Below are positions 17,515-26,082 of a DNA stretch of 64,000 nucleotides, one piece after another (positions within the stretch are counted from its first letter, which is position 1; each line of letters opens with the position of its first letter). The stretch lies in the NCBI GenBank assembly GCA_000156155.1, contig DS995299.1, forward strand, positions 1,169,400 through 1,233,399. The letters run 5' to 3'. The DNA comes from a beta proteobacterium KB13. GTDB lineage: Bacteria > Pseudomonadota > Gammaproteobacteria > Burkholderiales > Methylophilaceae. The position numbers and the translations under genes are program-made. The notes beneath the pieces are model-generated. The model had not been told where the DNA came from. It saw nothing but the letters and a program-made list of their open reading frames with translations, and did no database searches.

Positions 17515-18382
17515 TAAAATCTTTTTTCTCTGATGAAAAAGTTTTTTTTCTTAAAGAAAGCTGCCAATCAATTTTCTTTGACTGACAGAACAGTAGGACA
17601 CCGCAGATGATGCTAAGCATAAGCTCTTTTTGTTTTCTTATTAGCACATCTCCATCAATTTTAATTTTTTGTTCTATTTTTTTATTATCAGAGACCTTGG
17701 TTACCTTTATTTTTTTTGAGGCATATCTTTTCCAGTCCACCATTGATGGTAAATCCTGATCTAAATATTTTCTATAGTGGTCAAAACTGTCATCGTTATT
17801 TTTTTTAGCATGTAATTTCAAGAATTTTTCAATGTCGCTCATTGTTTTTATTGGGTATGGTCTTGGTGCTACATATATACTCCCAGGCCATAGCCATAGC
17901 CAACATCTAACAATACTGAAAGGGAAAAATGATTCAATTTTTATCGCTGAAACTTCTACTTTGCCTCTTTTTTTAAAGTGATTGTCGTAGACGGTTAATT
18001 TTATTTCCCTTTTTTTTATTTCTTGCTTATTTATTAAGATATTAAATTTTTGATCTGTATTGATAATTCCTATAGGAATATGATGGTGGACACTAGGTAT
18101 GAAAATGGAATCGTCTTTAATCTTTAATGTTATTCCCTTTAAATTATTTGCTGACCAGATAATTGATAAAAAAAATATCGCCATCTGGAACAACAGCATG
18201 AGCAATAAAAAATTATTTTCTAATCTACTTGATAGTGCTACCCCGCCAATTAAAGCAAATCCAAGGTAGATGCCAAATCGAGTTGGTAGGGCATAAATCT
18301 GTCTAATGGATTTAACGCTATTCAACTTATATTTTCTTATGTTGAATTTTTTTGACAGATGCTCTGCAAAATTATTTAGCAT
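17483..18382 (-). CDS. DUF58 domain-containing protein
   Basis: A 299-residue protein with two N-terminal hydrophobic helices (about residues 35-75) and the DUF58 signature SMVDWKRYASKKIKVTKV near residue 212. DUF58 proteins partner MoxR ATPases and are thought to act like von Willebrand-type adaptors in maturing envelope or metabolic complexes. It lies between moxR (2-base gap) and the transglutaminase gene (32-base overlap), confirming a three-gene unit. Confidence 0.85.
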   Translation of the reverse strand: MLNNFAEHLSKKFNIRKYKLNSVKSIRQIYALPTRFGIYLGFALIGGVALSSRLENNFLLLMLLFQMAIFFLSIIWSANNLKGITLKIKDDSIFIPSVHHHIPIGIINTDQKFNILINKQEIKKREIKLTVYDNHFKKRGKVEVSAIKIESFFPFSIVRCWLWLWPGSIYVAPRPYPIKTMSDIEKFLKLHAKKNNDDSFDHYRKYLDQDLPSMVDWKRYASKKIKVTKVSDNKKIEQKIKIDGDVLIRKQKELMLSIICGVLLFCQSKKIDWQLSLRKKTFSSEKKDFNAAIKSLSLA

Positions 18383-18384
18383 AT

Positions 18385-19230
18385 TTAAGGAGTCCTAACC
18401 CCCTCTACCGCCTTGATAACAATCTCATGGATTTCTTCATAATTATTGGTTGAGAGGCGATGTCTAAGGGATGGGACTAAAAAAGTTAAAATATCCTCTG
18501 GAATTACAAAGTCTCTGTTGTCTATTGAGGCCATAGCCTCAGCTAATCTCCGTATCTGAAGTCTTGGCCTAATTGCTAGATTTTTGTTAATAATATTTTC
18601 AATATTTTCAAAAATGTTCAGTAAATAATTTTTTAAGCTATCCTCAAAATGAATATCCTTCATTTTCTTCTTAATAGTTAATATATTTTTTCTGAACTGT
18701 TGGCTGGTTACTTTTGTTTGATTCATTATGTCAAGGTAGTCTTCTTTGCTTTTATGGTCCATATTGATACAAATACTGAAACGGTCTAGTTGGGACTCAG
18801 GTAAATCAAATATCCCTATCTGCTCCCTCGGATTTTGTGTTGCAATCACAAAAAAAGGATCAGGTAACTTATGTGTCTTTCCCTCAATTGTAACTTGAAG
18901 CTCTTCCATGGCCTCTAATAAGGCTGACTGTGTTCTGGATGGCGCACGATTTAATTCATCGATTAGTAGGATATTTGTAAAGACTGGTCCCTCTATAAAT
19001 TTTAATTTGTTCCCAGTCGTCAAGCGATAGTAACCAAGAACATCGGCAGGCATCAGATCATTGGTACACTGTATTCTGTTAGATGGTAGTTTCGAGAATT
19101 TTGATAAATCCTTTGCTAACTGTGTTTTCCCAGTTCCAGGAATATCCTCAATTAATAAATGCTCATTCGCAACTAAGCAAGATAGTGCAAGTTCTTTGTC
19201 TTGTGCCTTTGGTATGTGAATTTTTTTCAT
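18385..19230 (-). CDS. MoxR family AAA+ ATPase
   Basis: A 281-residue AAA+ protein with Walker A in IEDIPGTGKTQLAK (near residue 33), Walker B in ILLIDELNRAP (near 90), sensor 1 in FFVIATQNPREQIG, and the C-terminal lid with IRPRLQIRRLAEA. MoxR ATPases act as chaperones for metal insertion or complex assembly; the founding member is from a methanol oxidation cluster, but this one heads the widespread MoxR-DUF58-TgpA cassette, so a role in methanol dehydrogenase is not implied. Confidence 0.92.
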   Translation of the reverse strand: MKKIHIPKAQDKELALSCLVANEHLLIEDIPGTGKTQLAKDLSKFSKLPSNRIQCTNDLMPADVLGYYRLTTGNKLKFIEGPVFTNILLIDELNRAPSRTQSALLEAMEELQVTIEGKTHKLPDPFFVIATQNPREQIGIFDLPESQLDRFSICINMDHKSKEDYLDIMNQTKVTSQQFRKNILTIKKKMKDIHFEDSLKNYLLNIFENIENIINKNLAIRPRLQIRRLAEAMASIDNRDFVIPEDILTFLVPSLRHRLSTNNYEEIHEIVIKAVEGVRTP

Positions 19231-19281
19231 AGTTTATTGATTTGAATACATTTAAATAATTCATTCAAGTTAAAGTTAAAG

Positions 19282-19488
19282 TTAAATAACTGTCTTTAAA
19301 AAACCAAATAAAAATAGTGGGATTTGTAGTCCAAAATTGACAAGAATAGCCTTGTCCTTAAATAAAAGTCCGGCTATTGTCCAACCAATAACTCCTAAAC
19401 CATGAAAATAAATATTTACTGGGTATAAATTTAAATTGGTTAAGAGAATACCTGTAAGAACCAAAACTGTACTAATCCACTTAATCAT
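19282..19488 (-). CDS. Small hypothetical membrane protein (68 residues)
   Basis: A 68-residue hydrophobic protein with two or three predicted membrane segments (about residues 3-20, 28-44 and 48-65) and a central GLGVIGWTIAGLLF stretch. I do not recognise a function. It is on the same strand as the moxR cassette and lies 52 bases before it, so it may be cotranscribed. The bases just after its stop contain a short AGTTAA tandem repeat. Confidence 0.6.
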   Translation of the reverse strand: MIKWISTVLVLTGILLTNLNLYPVNIYFHGLGVIGWTIAGLLFKDKAILVNFGLQIPLFLFGFLKTVI

Positions 19489-19532
19489 AATTATGATCCT
19501 TTGTTTTTATAAAGATGAGCTTAAAAATAATT

Positions 19533-19715
19533 TTAACTATCGCTTAAAAGAATGTAGACAAAAATAAAGGAGATTACTAAAAAGAGAAGCCACATTCTTT
19601 TAATTTCAGATTTTCTTTCATCATTGGCGACTTTAAATTCTTTGTAGCCATCCCATGAATGTTTGAAAATAAAGAAAAAAAAGATTAAAGCTATTAATTG
19701 GTATACATAATCCAT
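19533..19715 (-). CDS. Small hypothetical membrane protein (60 residues)
   Basis: A 60-residue protein with two membrane helices (about residues 4-20 and 41-57) separated by a charged cytoplasmic-type loop (KHSWDGYKEFKVANDERKSEIKR). The architecture looks designed rather than random, but the family is unknown to me. It may be the first gene of the leftward unit that includes the 68-residue protein and the moxR cassette. Confidence 0.5.
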   Translation of the reverse strand: MDYVYQLIALIFFFFIFKHSWDGYKEFKVANDERKSEIKRMWLLFLVISFIFVYILLSDS

Positions 19716-19735
19716 AAAACAATACTATCAAAAAC

Positions 19736-19764
19736 TTGACCAAACTTTAATTTAAAAATATATT
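19736..19764 (+). promoter_or_regulatory. Sigma-70 promoter of the ROK kinase gene, placed for a leaderless transcript
   Basis: TTGACC (19736-19741) and TATATT (19759-19764) are separated by exactly 17 bases. The ATG of the kinase begins at 19772, only seven bases after the -10 box, so transcription would start at or one base before the A of ATG. No Shine-Dalgarno is present between them. Confidence 0.6.
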
Positions 19765-19771
19765 TTCCTCA

Positions 19772-20650
19772 ATGACTCCTAAATTTAATATTGGCATTGA
19801 CCTTGGTGGCACAAAAATTGAAACGATTGTTCTTAAGGATCAACTTGCTATATTAAGAGAGCGAATCCCAACTGAGGCCGAAAAAGGACTGGACCATATC
19901 CTCAACCAAATATCAAAAATTTATTCCCAAGCATTGGGTGTGGTTGAATCAGATGACTTTACAGTTGGTATTTGTACTCCCGGTTCCATTGCGCCTGACA
20001 CAAAGCTGCTAAGGAATTCGAATACCACATGCCTAAATGGCACTTCCTTAAAAGCAATGATTGAAGAAAAAATTAATCACTCTGTCAAAATCGAAAATGA
20101 TGCGAATTGTTTTGCTCTTGCCGAAGCCACCCTGGGAGCTGGCAAAGGTCATGATCTGGTATTTGGAATTATTATGGGTACAGGTTGTGGAGGTGGCTTT
20201 GTGTTTAACCATCAAATTCGCCTGGGTCCAAACTTGATTTCTGGTGAATGGGGACACTCCGTCTTATATCCTAATGGTAATGAATGCTATTGCGGCAAAA
20301 GGGGGTGTGTAGAGACCTACATATCAGGTGGCGGGATTGAAACACAATTAAAAAATCATGACTTTAATTATTCTGCTAAAGAATTTCTGAACAAGAAAAA
20401 TAAAAATGGGATTGAAATAAAAATTTTTGATGGGTTTATGAATAATTTTGGAAGGTCTGTTGCTAATATAGTTAATAGTATCGACCCAGATATCATTGTC
20501 TTAGGTGGAGGGCTATCTAACCTAACAAGTCTATATTCCCAAGGAGTTGAGGAAATTCAAAAGTATGTTTTTTCTGAATCTTTCAAAACACCAATTGTCA
20601 TGAATAAACTTGGAGACTCTGCTGGTGTTTATGGAGCCGCTCTGTTGTAA
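19772..20650 (+). CDS. ROK family sugar kinase (fructokinase-like)
   Basis: A 292-residue ROK kinase with the N-terminal phosphate loop GIDLGGTKIE (residues 7-16), the sugar/ATP motif GTGCGGGFV, the zinc-binding block GNECYCGKRGCVETYISG near residue 175, and the C-terminal DIIVLGGGLSN. Family members phosphorylate fructose, mannose, glucose or N-acetylglucosamine; fructokinase is the usual annotation for proteobacterial homologues, and the exact sugar cannot be decided here. In a methylotroph with sugar-phosphate cycles it may feed fructose 6-phosphate metabolism. Confidence 0.85.
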   Translation: MTPKFNIGIDLGGTKIETIVLKDQLAILRERIPTEAEKGLDHILNQISKIYSQALGVVESDDFTVGICTPGSIAPDTKLLRNSNTTCLNGTSLKAMIEEKINHSVKIENDANCFALAEATLGAGKGHDLVFGIIMGTGCGGGFVFNHQIRLGPNLISGEWGHSVLYPNGNECYCGKRGCVETYISGGGIETQLKNHDFNYSAKEFLNKKNKNGIEIKIFDGFMNNFGRSVANIVNSIDPDIIVLGGGLSNLTSLYSQGVEEIQKYVFSESFKTPIVMNKLGDSAGVYGAALL

Positions 20651-20699
20651 TAAAAACTTATTTGAATATAATCTACTCATTATCTTTTAGAGACTTATC

Positions 20700-21092
20700 A
20701 TGATTCCTGTAACTGCCTTATTTAGCTCAATACTCTTTTTTCTATACTACTACTTAGCTAAGAATGTTATCCAAATACGACGTAAACATAAAATTGCGAT
20801 AGGATTTGCAAAAAATAAAGAGCTTGAACAAGCCATTGCAGCCCATTCCAATTTTAGTCAGTATGTCCCACTTGGGTTAATTATGATGGCATGTATGGAA
20901 TTAAATAAAATTCACTTCTCACTTATATTTATAGCTGGCATTTGTTTCACCTATGGCAGGATTGTCCATGCAAAATCATTTTTAAAAAAAACCATGGATC
21001 TAAAACAGCGGGTTCAAGGAATGAAGTTTACCTTTTGGACCATGATCGCAATGGCTATTCTTAATATTGTTAGTTTTCTAATAAGAATCTAA
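20700..21092 (+). CDS. MAPEG family membrane protein
   Basis: A 130-residue, four-helix membrane protein. It has the MAPEG pattern of an early loop ending in AHSNFSQYVPLGLIMMACME and a later ICFTYGRIVHAKSF. The family includes glutathione-dependent enzymes of eukaryotes; bacterial members have no settled function. It follows the ROK kinase by 49 bases on the same strand. Confidence 0.85.
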   Translation: MIPVTALFSSILFFLYYYLAKNVIQIRRKHKIAIGFAKNKELEQAIAAHSNFSQYVPLGLIMMACMELNKIHFSLIFIAGICFTYGRIVHAKSFLKKTMDLKQRVQGMKFTFWTMIAMAILNIVSFLIRI

Positions 21093-21170
21093 ATAACAAT
21101 CATTCTTGTTTCTGCAACCCTTTAATTTTTATGTTTAAATCATCTTAAATTTTAACCTTAGGGATTTATC

Positions 21171-21617
21171 ATGGATAACAAAAAAATAATTGATGCACTT
21201 AACAAAATCTTAGAATTAGAACTGGCAGGTGTAGTTCGCTATACACATTACAGCCTAATGGTTTATGGATACAGTCGTATTCCGATTATTTCATGGCTTA
21301 GAGACCAAGCAACTGAATCTCTTGACCATGCAAATAAAGCTGGGGAGGTAATTACCAATCTTGGCGGGCACCCATCTCTCGCTATTGGGCCTTTATTAGA
21401 AACTGAGAACCATGATATTGGTGACATCTTAAGAGAGTCTTTAGACCATGAGATGTCAGCTTTGAACTCATATAAAGAGTTACTGAAACTGGTTGAAGGC
21501 CATTCGGTGATGTTAGAGGAATATGCTAGAGAGATGATTTACAATGAAGAATTACATTTAGGTGAAGTTGACAAGATGTTACGAAATCCTGGTGATATGG
21601 AACCATTCAATAAATGA
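21171..21617 (+). CDS. Bacterioferritin-like di-iron protein
   Basis: A 148-residue four-helix ferritin-like protein. Likely ligands are Glu17 (LELELAG), Glu49 and His53 (ATESLDHA), Glu94 region (LDHEMSALNSY) and the EELHLGEV pair near residue 127. In classical Bfr the first-helix pair is EXXH, whereas here it is ESLDH, so the ferroxidase geometry may differ and storage activity is not certain. The stop overlaps the tusA-like start (ATGA), tying iron handling to a sulfur carrier. Confidence 0.8.
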   Translation: MDNKKIIDALNKILELELAGVVRYTHYSLMVYGYSRIPIISWLRDQATESLDHANKAGEVITNLGGHPSLAIGPLLETENHDIGDILRESLDHEMSALNSYKELLKLVEGHSVMLEEYAREMIYNEELHLGEVDKMLRNPGDMEPFNK

Positions 21618-21850
21618 GTGAAAATCCCATCGAAGTAGAGTTAGATGCCATTGGGCAGAAATGCCCAATGCCTCTTCTTTCTACAAAAAAAGCTTTACGC
21701 AATATTGAAAAAGGTCAGATTTTAAAAATTATCGCTACAGATAAAAATGCGGTTAAAGATCTTAAGGCCTTTTGTGAATATACGGATCATGAATTTATTG
21801 ATGATCGAAGTGAAAATGAAACCTTCATCATTCGGATATTAAAGGGCTAG
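21614..21850 (+). CDS. TusA-like sulfur carrier protein
   Basis: A 78-residue protein with the SirA/TusA motif [18 protein letters not shown] containing the active Cys (residue 18). Such proteins carry persulfide sulfur for tRNA thiolation, molybdenum cofactor or sulfur oxidation. It is translationally coupled to the bacterioferritin-like gene and its stop codon overlaps that of convergent valS by 3 bases. Confidence 0.88.
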   Translation: MSENPIEVELDAIGQKCPMPLLSTKKALRNIEKGQILKIIATDKNAVKDLKAFCEYTDHEFIDDRSENETFIIRILKG

Positions 21851-24654
21851 CTGTCTAATCTAGATAGTTGTTCTTTAAATTTTTGTAAGTCTTCCGAGAA
21901 TTTTTTTTGTCTCTCTTTTTCTTGAATTATCACAACCTCCGGTGCCTTCTCTATAAACGATTGATTTGCTAATTTATCATCAGCTTTTTTCAACTCTATC
22001 GTTAACTTATCTATTTCTTTTTGCAATCTTTGCTTTTCCGCAGCAACATCAATTTCAACTTTAAGCATCAATTTATATTCACCGACTATTGAAACTGGGG
22101 CATCAATTTTTTCAAATTTATCTACAACGCTAACGGATTCGAGCTTAGCAAGCTGAACTAAGTAATCTTGATATGACTGGATAGCCTCTTCATTACCAAT
22201 AATAAGAAGTGGTACTTTTTCTGCAGGAGATATGTTCATCTCTCCTCTTAACTTTCTGCACTCTTCCACCATATTTTTTAGAGTTTGCATCCATGCTTCC
22301 GCATCCTTATCAATTTTTTTCTCTCTTGATAGAGGATAGCTTTGCAACATAATGGTTTCAGAATGTGTACCCGTTTTCTGAGAAATAATCTGCCAAATTT
22401 CTTCTGATATAAATGGCATCAAAGGGTGGACCATTTTAAGAATATTTTCCAATAAGCCTAACAGCGTTCTTTTAGTGCCCCGAATGGTTGCTTCAGAATT
22501 AGAGTTTTTTAATTGCACCTTAGCCACTTCAAGGTACCAATCACAATATTCATCCCAGATGAATTGATACATCTCCTGAGCTGCCAAGTCGAAGCGATAA
22601 TTTTCAAAATTAGTCTCAATATTTTTTAATGTATTTTGAAAAATTGATGTGATCCATCGGTCAGCTTGAGAGAAATTCATAAAGCCGTCCGTGCATTGCT
22701 CAAAACCATTATCATCGTCTGGACAGTTCATTAAAACAAACCGAGACGCATTCCAAATCTTGTTACAAAAATTTCGATAACCCTCACAACGATTCAGATC
22801 AAATTTTATATCTCGGCCTGGAGAGGCAAGGCTGGCAAAAGTGAATCTCAGCGCATCCGTTCCATAAGCTAATATTCCATCAGGAAATTCTTTTTTTGTT
22901 CTTTTAGCGATTGATTCTTTCTGTTTTGGATTCATTAATCCATAGGTTCTTTTATCAATCAATTTGTCTAAATCAATGCCGTCAATTAAATCGATAGGAT
23001 CAAGAACATTACCTTTCGACTTACTCATCTTTTGGCCTTCTGAATCTCGAATCAGCCCATGCACGTATACATGTTTGAAAGGAATTTTCCCAGTGACGTA
23101 TTTCGTTAGCATAACCATTCGCGCTACCCAAAAGAAAATAATATCAAAACCTGTTACCAAAACAGATGAGGGCAAGTATTTGTCAATCACAGGATTTGAA
23201 ACGCTTGGATATTCTAGTGTCCAATCTAATGTCGAAAATGGCCACAGGGCAGATGAGAACCAAGTATCAAGCACATCACTATCTTGCTGTAAATTTTTTG
23301 GATCAATACCTTTTTCAGTAGCTATTTTTTTCGCTTCTTCATAATCATGTGCAACAATGATGTCACCGTTGGGTCCATACCAAGCGGGAATTTGATGGCC
23401 CCACCAGAGTTGTCGGGAAATACACCAGTCTTGAATATTTTCTAACCACTGGTTGTAGGTATTCTTCCAATTATCAGGGTAAAACTTCACCTCACCAGTT
23501 TTTACAACATTCAAAGCTTCCTCAGCAATACTTGGGCTTTGGTTTACTTTTTTACTCATGGCAACAAACCATTGGTCCGTGAGGAGTGGTTCTATAACAA
23601 CGTTAGTTCTATCCCCTCTTGGAATTTTTAGACGGTAATCTTCTACCTTATTTAGATAGCCTTGCTCTTTGAGACTCTCGACAATTTTTTTGCGCGCTTC
23701 AAATCTCTCTAAACCTTTAAATTCACCGCCATTTTCATTAATGAAACCATCAAGGCTCATTATATTTATCATGTCTAAAGAATGTCTTTTACCCACTTCG
23801 TAGTCATTGAAGTCATGTGCAGGAGTCACCTTTACAACACCTGTTCCAAATTCCATATCAACATACTCATCAGCAATAATTGGAATCTCTCTGCCAATCA
23901 GGGGGAGGATTACATTTGAGCCAATGAGTTTTTTATAGCGGTCGTCATCTGGGTGAACCATTACAGCTACATCACCAAGCATTGTTTCTGGCCTTGTTGT
24001 TGCAACGGTTAATTTTTCTTCTTGATTATTAGCAAGGGGATAATCGATATGCCATAAATGACCATTTTCTTCTTCTTGAATTACTTCAAGATCAGATACA
24101 GCGGTTTGTAACTTTACATCCCAGTTAACTAAACGCTTGCCTCGGTAGATGAGGCCATCATTAAATAATTTTACAAAGACCTGATTAACGCTTTTGGACA
24201 AACCTTCATCCATGGTAAATCTTTCACGACTCCAGTCAGGTGAGGTGCCAAGCCGCCTCATTTGTTGAGTTATTTTACCCCCGGATTCCTCTTTCCATTC
24301 CCAGACTTTCTCAATAAATTTTTCACGTCCTAAATCATGTCGAGAGATATTTTGTTGATCTAATTGTCTTTCAACAACTATTTGTGTTGCTATGCCTGCA
24401 TGATCTGTGCCCGGCTGCCACAAGGTATTAGATCCTCTCATGCGATGGTACCTTGTCAAGCTATCCATTAATGTTTGATTAAAACCATGCCCCATATGAA
24501 GGGTCCCGGTTACATTCGGAGGTGGTAATAAAATTGAAAAATTATCTTTTTTTTCTTCATCTAATCCACATTGATAATAACCCTGGTGCTCCCAGAAGGC
24601 GTACCACTTAGACTCTATAGAAGATGGATTAAAGGATTTTTCTAATTCTTGCAT
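21847..24654 (-). CDS. valS: Valyl-tRNA synthetase
   Basis: A class I aminoacyl-tRNA synthetase of 935 residues, the normal size. The HIGH motif appears as HMGH in [15 protein letters not shown] and the KMSKS motif as [11 protein letters not shown]. The editing domain (about residues 190-330), the WWGHQIPAW block and the C-terminal coiled-coil arm are all visible. It follows the moeB-like gene by 26 bases on the same strand. Confidence 0.98.
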   Translation of the reverse strand: MQELEKSFNPSSIESKWYAFWEHQGYYQCGLDEEKKDNFSILLPPPNVTGTLHMGHGFNQTLMDSLTRYHRMRGSNTLWQPGTDHAGIATQIVVERQLDQQNISRHDLGREKFIEKVWEWKEESGGKITQQMRRLGTSPDWSRERFTMDEGLSKSVNQVFVKLFNDGLIYRGKRLVNWDVKLQTAVSDLEVIQEEENGHLWHIDYPLANNQEEKLTVATTRPETMLGDVAVMVHPDDDRYKKLIGSNVILPLIGREIPIIADEYVDMEFGTGVVKVTPAHDFNDYEVGKRHSLDMINIMSLDGFINENGGEFKGLERFEARKKIVESLKEQGYLNKVEDYRLKIPRGDRTNVVIEPLLTDQWFVAMSKKVNQSPSIAEEALNVVKTGEVKFYPDNWKNTYNQWLENIQDWCISRQLWWGHQIPAWYGPNGDIIVAHDYEEAKKIATEKGIDPKNLQQDSDVLDTWFSSALWPFSTLDWTLEYPSVSNPVIDKYLPSSVLVTGFDIIFFWVARMVMLTKYVTGKIPFKHVYVHGLIRDSEGQKMSKSKGNVLDPIDLIDGIDLDKLIDKRTYGLMNPKQKESIAKRTKKEFPDGILAYGTDALRFTFASLASPGRDIKFDLNRCEGYRNFCNKIWNASRFVLMNCPDDDNGFEQCTDGFMNFSQADRWITSIFQNTLKNIETNFENYRFDLAAQEMYQFIWDEYCDWYLEVAKVQLKNSNSEATIRGTKRTLLGLLENILKMVHPLMPFISEEIWQIISQKTGTHSETIMLQSYPLSREKKIDKDAEAWMQTLKNMVEECRKLRGEMNISPAEKVPLLIIGNEEAIQSYQDYLVQLAKLESVSVVDKFEKIDAPVSIVGEYKLMLKVEIDVAAEKQRLQKEIDKLTIELKKADDKLANQSFIEKAPEVVIIQEKERQKKFSEDLQKFKEQLSRLDS

Positions 24655-24680
24655 AAGGGGGTTATTTTATCATGATGCTT

Positions 24681-25445
24681 TTAGGATTGATCGGATGAAC
24701 ATGAACAGACTGCACATTCTTTATCTTTTTTAAATGCAATTGTTTTCCATTCATTGCTTTTTCCATCAAAGATCTTTAGCTTATTTTTAATAGGACTGAG
24801 ATTCAATAGCACTTTAATTGTCTCTAGAGATTGCATTACCCCAATAATACCAACCACTGGTGCAAGTATCCCATGATCAGCGCATCTCAATTCATTTTCT
24901 TCGCCATTGTCAGGAAACAAACATTCATAACAAGCTGAACTGTTACTCCTAAAATCAAAAATAGCGAGCTGACCCTCGAATCGAATGGCTGAACCAGAGA
25001 TAAGAGGAATTTTATTTTTAAAGGCTACTTTATTTACACTATATCTGGTTTGAAAATTATCTGAGCAGTCCAGTATTGCATCCACTGAATATTTATTTAC
25101 ATAAATATCAAATTCATTTTCACTTAATTTTTTATCAACAACATTAATACTGATATTTGAATTTATTGATGAAATAAAACCTTTAGCAGAATGTGCTTTA
25201 TTAGTTTTGAGATTATCTTCTGTATGCACTATTTGTCTTTGCAAATTTGATAATTCAACATCATCAAAATCGCATAAGGTTAATTCTCCAATACCAGACG
25301 AAGCAAGATAAATAGATGCTGGCGATCCAAGACCACCTAAACCAACCACTAAGACATGACTATCTAAAAGCTTTTGTTGGCCTTCGAAGTCAATTTCCGG
25401 GAGTAGGATATGTCTTCCATATCTTTCTAAATTCTGGTCATTCAT
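24681..25445 (-). CDS. moeB: MoeB/ThiF family adenylyltransferase
   Basis: A 254-residue E1-like enzyme that adenylates the C-terminal glycine of a sulfur carrier (MoaD or ThiS). The nucleotide loop VVGLGGLGSPASIYLA (near residue 33), the DDVELSNLQRQI block, DNFQTRYSVN, and the two CXXC zinc pairs (CYEC and CAVC) are all present. MoeB and ThiF cannot be separated confidently without neighbours such as moaD or thiS. It overlaps the small lipoprotein gene by 8 bases. Confidence 0.85.
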   Translation of the reverse strand: MNDQNLERYGRHILLPEIDFEGQQKLLDSHVLVVGLGGLGSPASIYLASSGIGELTLCDFDDVELSNLQRQIVHTEDNLKTNKAHSAKGFISSINSNISINVVDKKLSENEFDIYVNKYSVDAILDCSDNFQTRYSVNKVAFKNKIPLISGSAIRFEGQLAIFDFRSNSSACYECLFPDNGEENELRCADHGILAPVVGIIGVMQSLETIKVLLNLSPIKNKLKIFDGKSNEWKTIAFKKDKECAVCSCSSDQS

Positions 25446-25659
25446 TTATTTTAAATTCATACCTGTTAGTCATAAATGGATTTCTAGAAATATCTGAACA
25501 AGTTGCTGGTCTATAACTTTCAAAATTTTCCAGAACTTTAAATGAAGAACTATTTTCAATATCAGCATATCTTTCAAAATCAATTTTATTTTTTGATATT
25601 TGGCTAATAGTTTTACAACTACTGATCATAAAAAAAAGCACTAAGATTGATATCTTCAT
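25438..25659 (-). CDS. Small hypothetical lipoprotein (73 residues)
   Basis: A 73-residue protein with a short lipoprotein signal ending in ISSC (Cys15). The mature part is about 59 residues, without repeats or known domains; it has one further Cys in PATCSD. It overlaps moeB by 8 bases and follows the tRNA operon. A TATAAT at 25670-25675 (minus) is a possible -10 box. I do not recognise the family, but the clean lipobox and coupling to moeB make it credible. Confidence 0.6.
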   Translation of the reverse strand: MKISILVLFFMISSCKTISQISKNKIDFERYADIENSSSFKVLENFESYRPATCSDISRNPFMTNRYEFKINE

Positions 25660-25685
25660 TATTGATTCGATTATAAACTAGAATT

Positions 25686-25762
25686 TGGGGTGGCTGATGG
25701 GGTTCGAACCCACGACAACAGGAATCACAATCCTGGACTCTACCAACTGAGCTACAGCCACC
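25686..25762 (-). tRNA. tRNA-His (GTG)
   Basis: A complete cloverleaf with the extra 5' G(-1) at 25762 opposite C73, acceptor GTGGCTG/CAGCCAC, anticodon loop ATTGTGA giving GTG, T arm GTGGG-TTCGAAC-CCCAT, and an encoded CCA. It is the last tRNA of a three-gene leftward operon. Confidence 0.97.
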
Positions 25763-25770
25763 AATGAAAT

Positions 25771-25847
25771 TGGCCTGCCCGACAGGAATCGAACCTGTAA
25801 CCTACGGCTTAGAAGGCCGTTGCTCTATCCAGTTGAGCTACGGGCAG
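25771..25847 (-). tRNA. tRNA-Arg (TCT)
   Basis: A 77-base cloverleaf with acceptor CTGCCCG/CGGGCAG, D arm GCTC/GAGC, anticodon loop CTTCTAA giving TCT, T arm ACAGG-TTCGATT-CCTGT, discriminator G and an encoded CCA. It is the middle gene of the tRNA-Pro/Arg/His operon. Confidence 0.97.
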
Positions 25848-25901
25848 CTTAACGTAATAATAAAGCTTGCCACAAGTATACTCTAAATATATGAGTAAAA
25901 A

Positions 25902-25978
25902 TGGTCGGGGTGGAGAGATTCGAACTCCCGACATCCTGCTCCCAAAGCAGGCGCGCTACCAGGCTACGCTACACCCCG
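25902..25978 (-). tRNA. tRNA-Pro (TGG)
   Basis: A 77-base cloverleaf with acceptor CGGGGTG/CACCCCG, anticodon loop TTTGGGA giving TGG, T arm CGGGA-GTTCGAA-TCTCT (imperfect), discriminator A and an encoded CCA. It is the first gene of the operon and follows a strong promoter. Confidence 0.97.
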
Positions 25979-25986
25979 AACGCGCA

Positions 25987-26015
25987 AATATAGCGCAATT
26001 TGGTTATTTGGTCAA
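25987..26015 (-). promoter_or_regulatory. Sigma-70 promoter of the tRNA-Pro/Arg/His operon
   Basis: Read leftward, TTGACC (26010-26015) is followed after exactly 17 bases by TATATT (25987-25992). The next bases, TGCGCG, are GC-rich like a stringent-control discriminator, as expected for a stable-RNA promoter. Confidence 0.75.
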
Positions 26016-26054
26016 ATGATAAATCCCAAAATGGAAAAATTAAGTGTATTTATA

Positions 26055-26060
26055 TATAAT
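26055..26060 (+). promoter_or_regulatory. -10 box for folD
   Basis: A perfect TATAAT with a poor -35-like TGGAAA 17 bases upstream (26032-26037). It would start transcription near 26067, just before the GGGGGA ribosome-binding site of folD. Confidence 0.4.
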
Positions 26061-26082
26061 CATCCAATTTGATGGGGGATTT

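Noticed and set aside
18385-19230. MoxR ATPase as part of a methanol dehydrogenase (mxa) cluster
   Set aside because: The neighbours are DUF58 and a TgpA-type transglutaminase, a general cassette, and no mxa or xox gene is present.
19266-19286. AGTTAA tandem repeat after the 68-residue gene
   Set aside because: Only about three copies in AT-rich intergenic sequence; too short to call a meaningful repeat.
26044-26082. GTG start for folD 13 codons upstream
   Set aside because: The ATG at 26083 has GGGGGA just ahead and gives the standard FolD N-terminus; the GTG overlaps the likely promoter.
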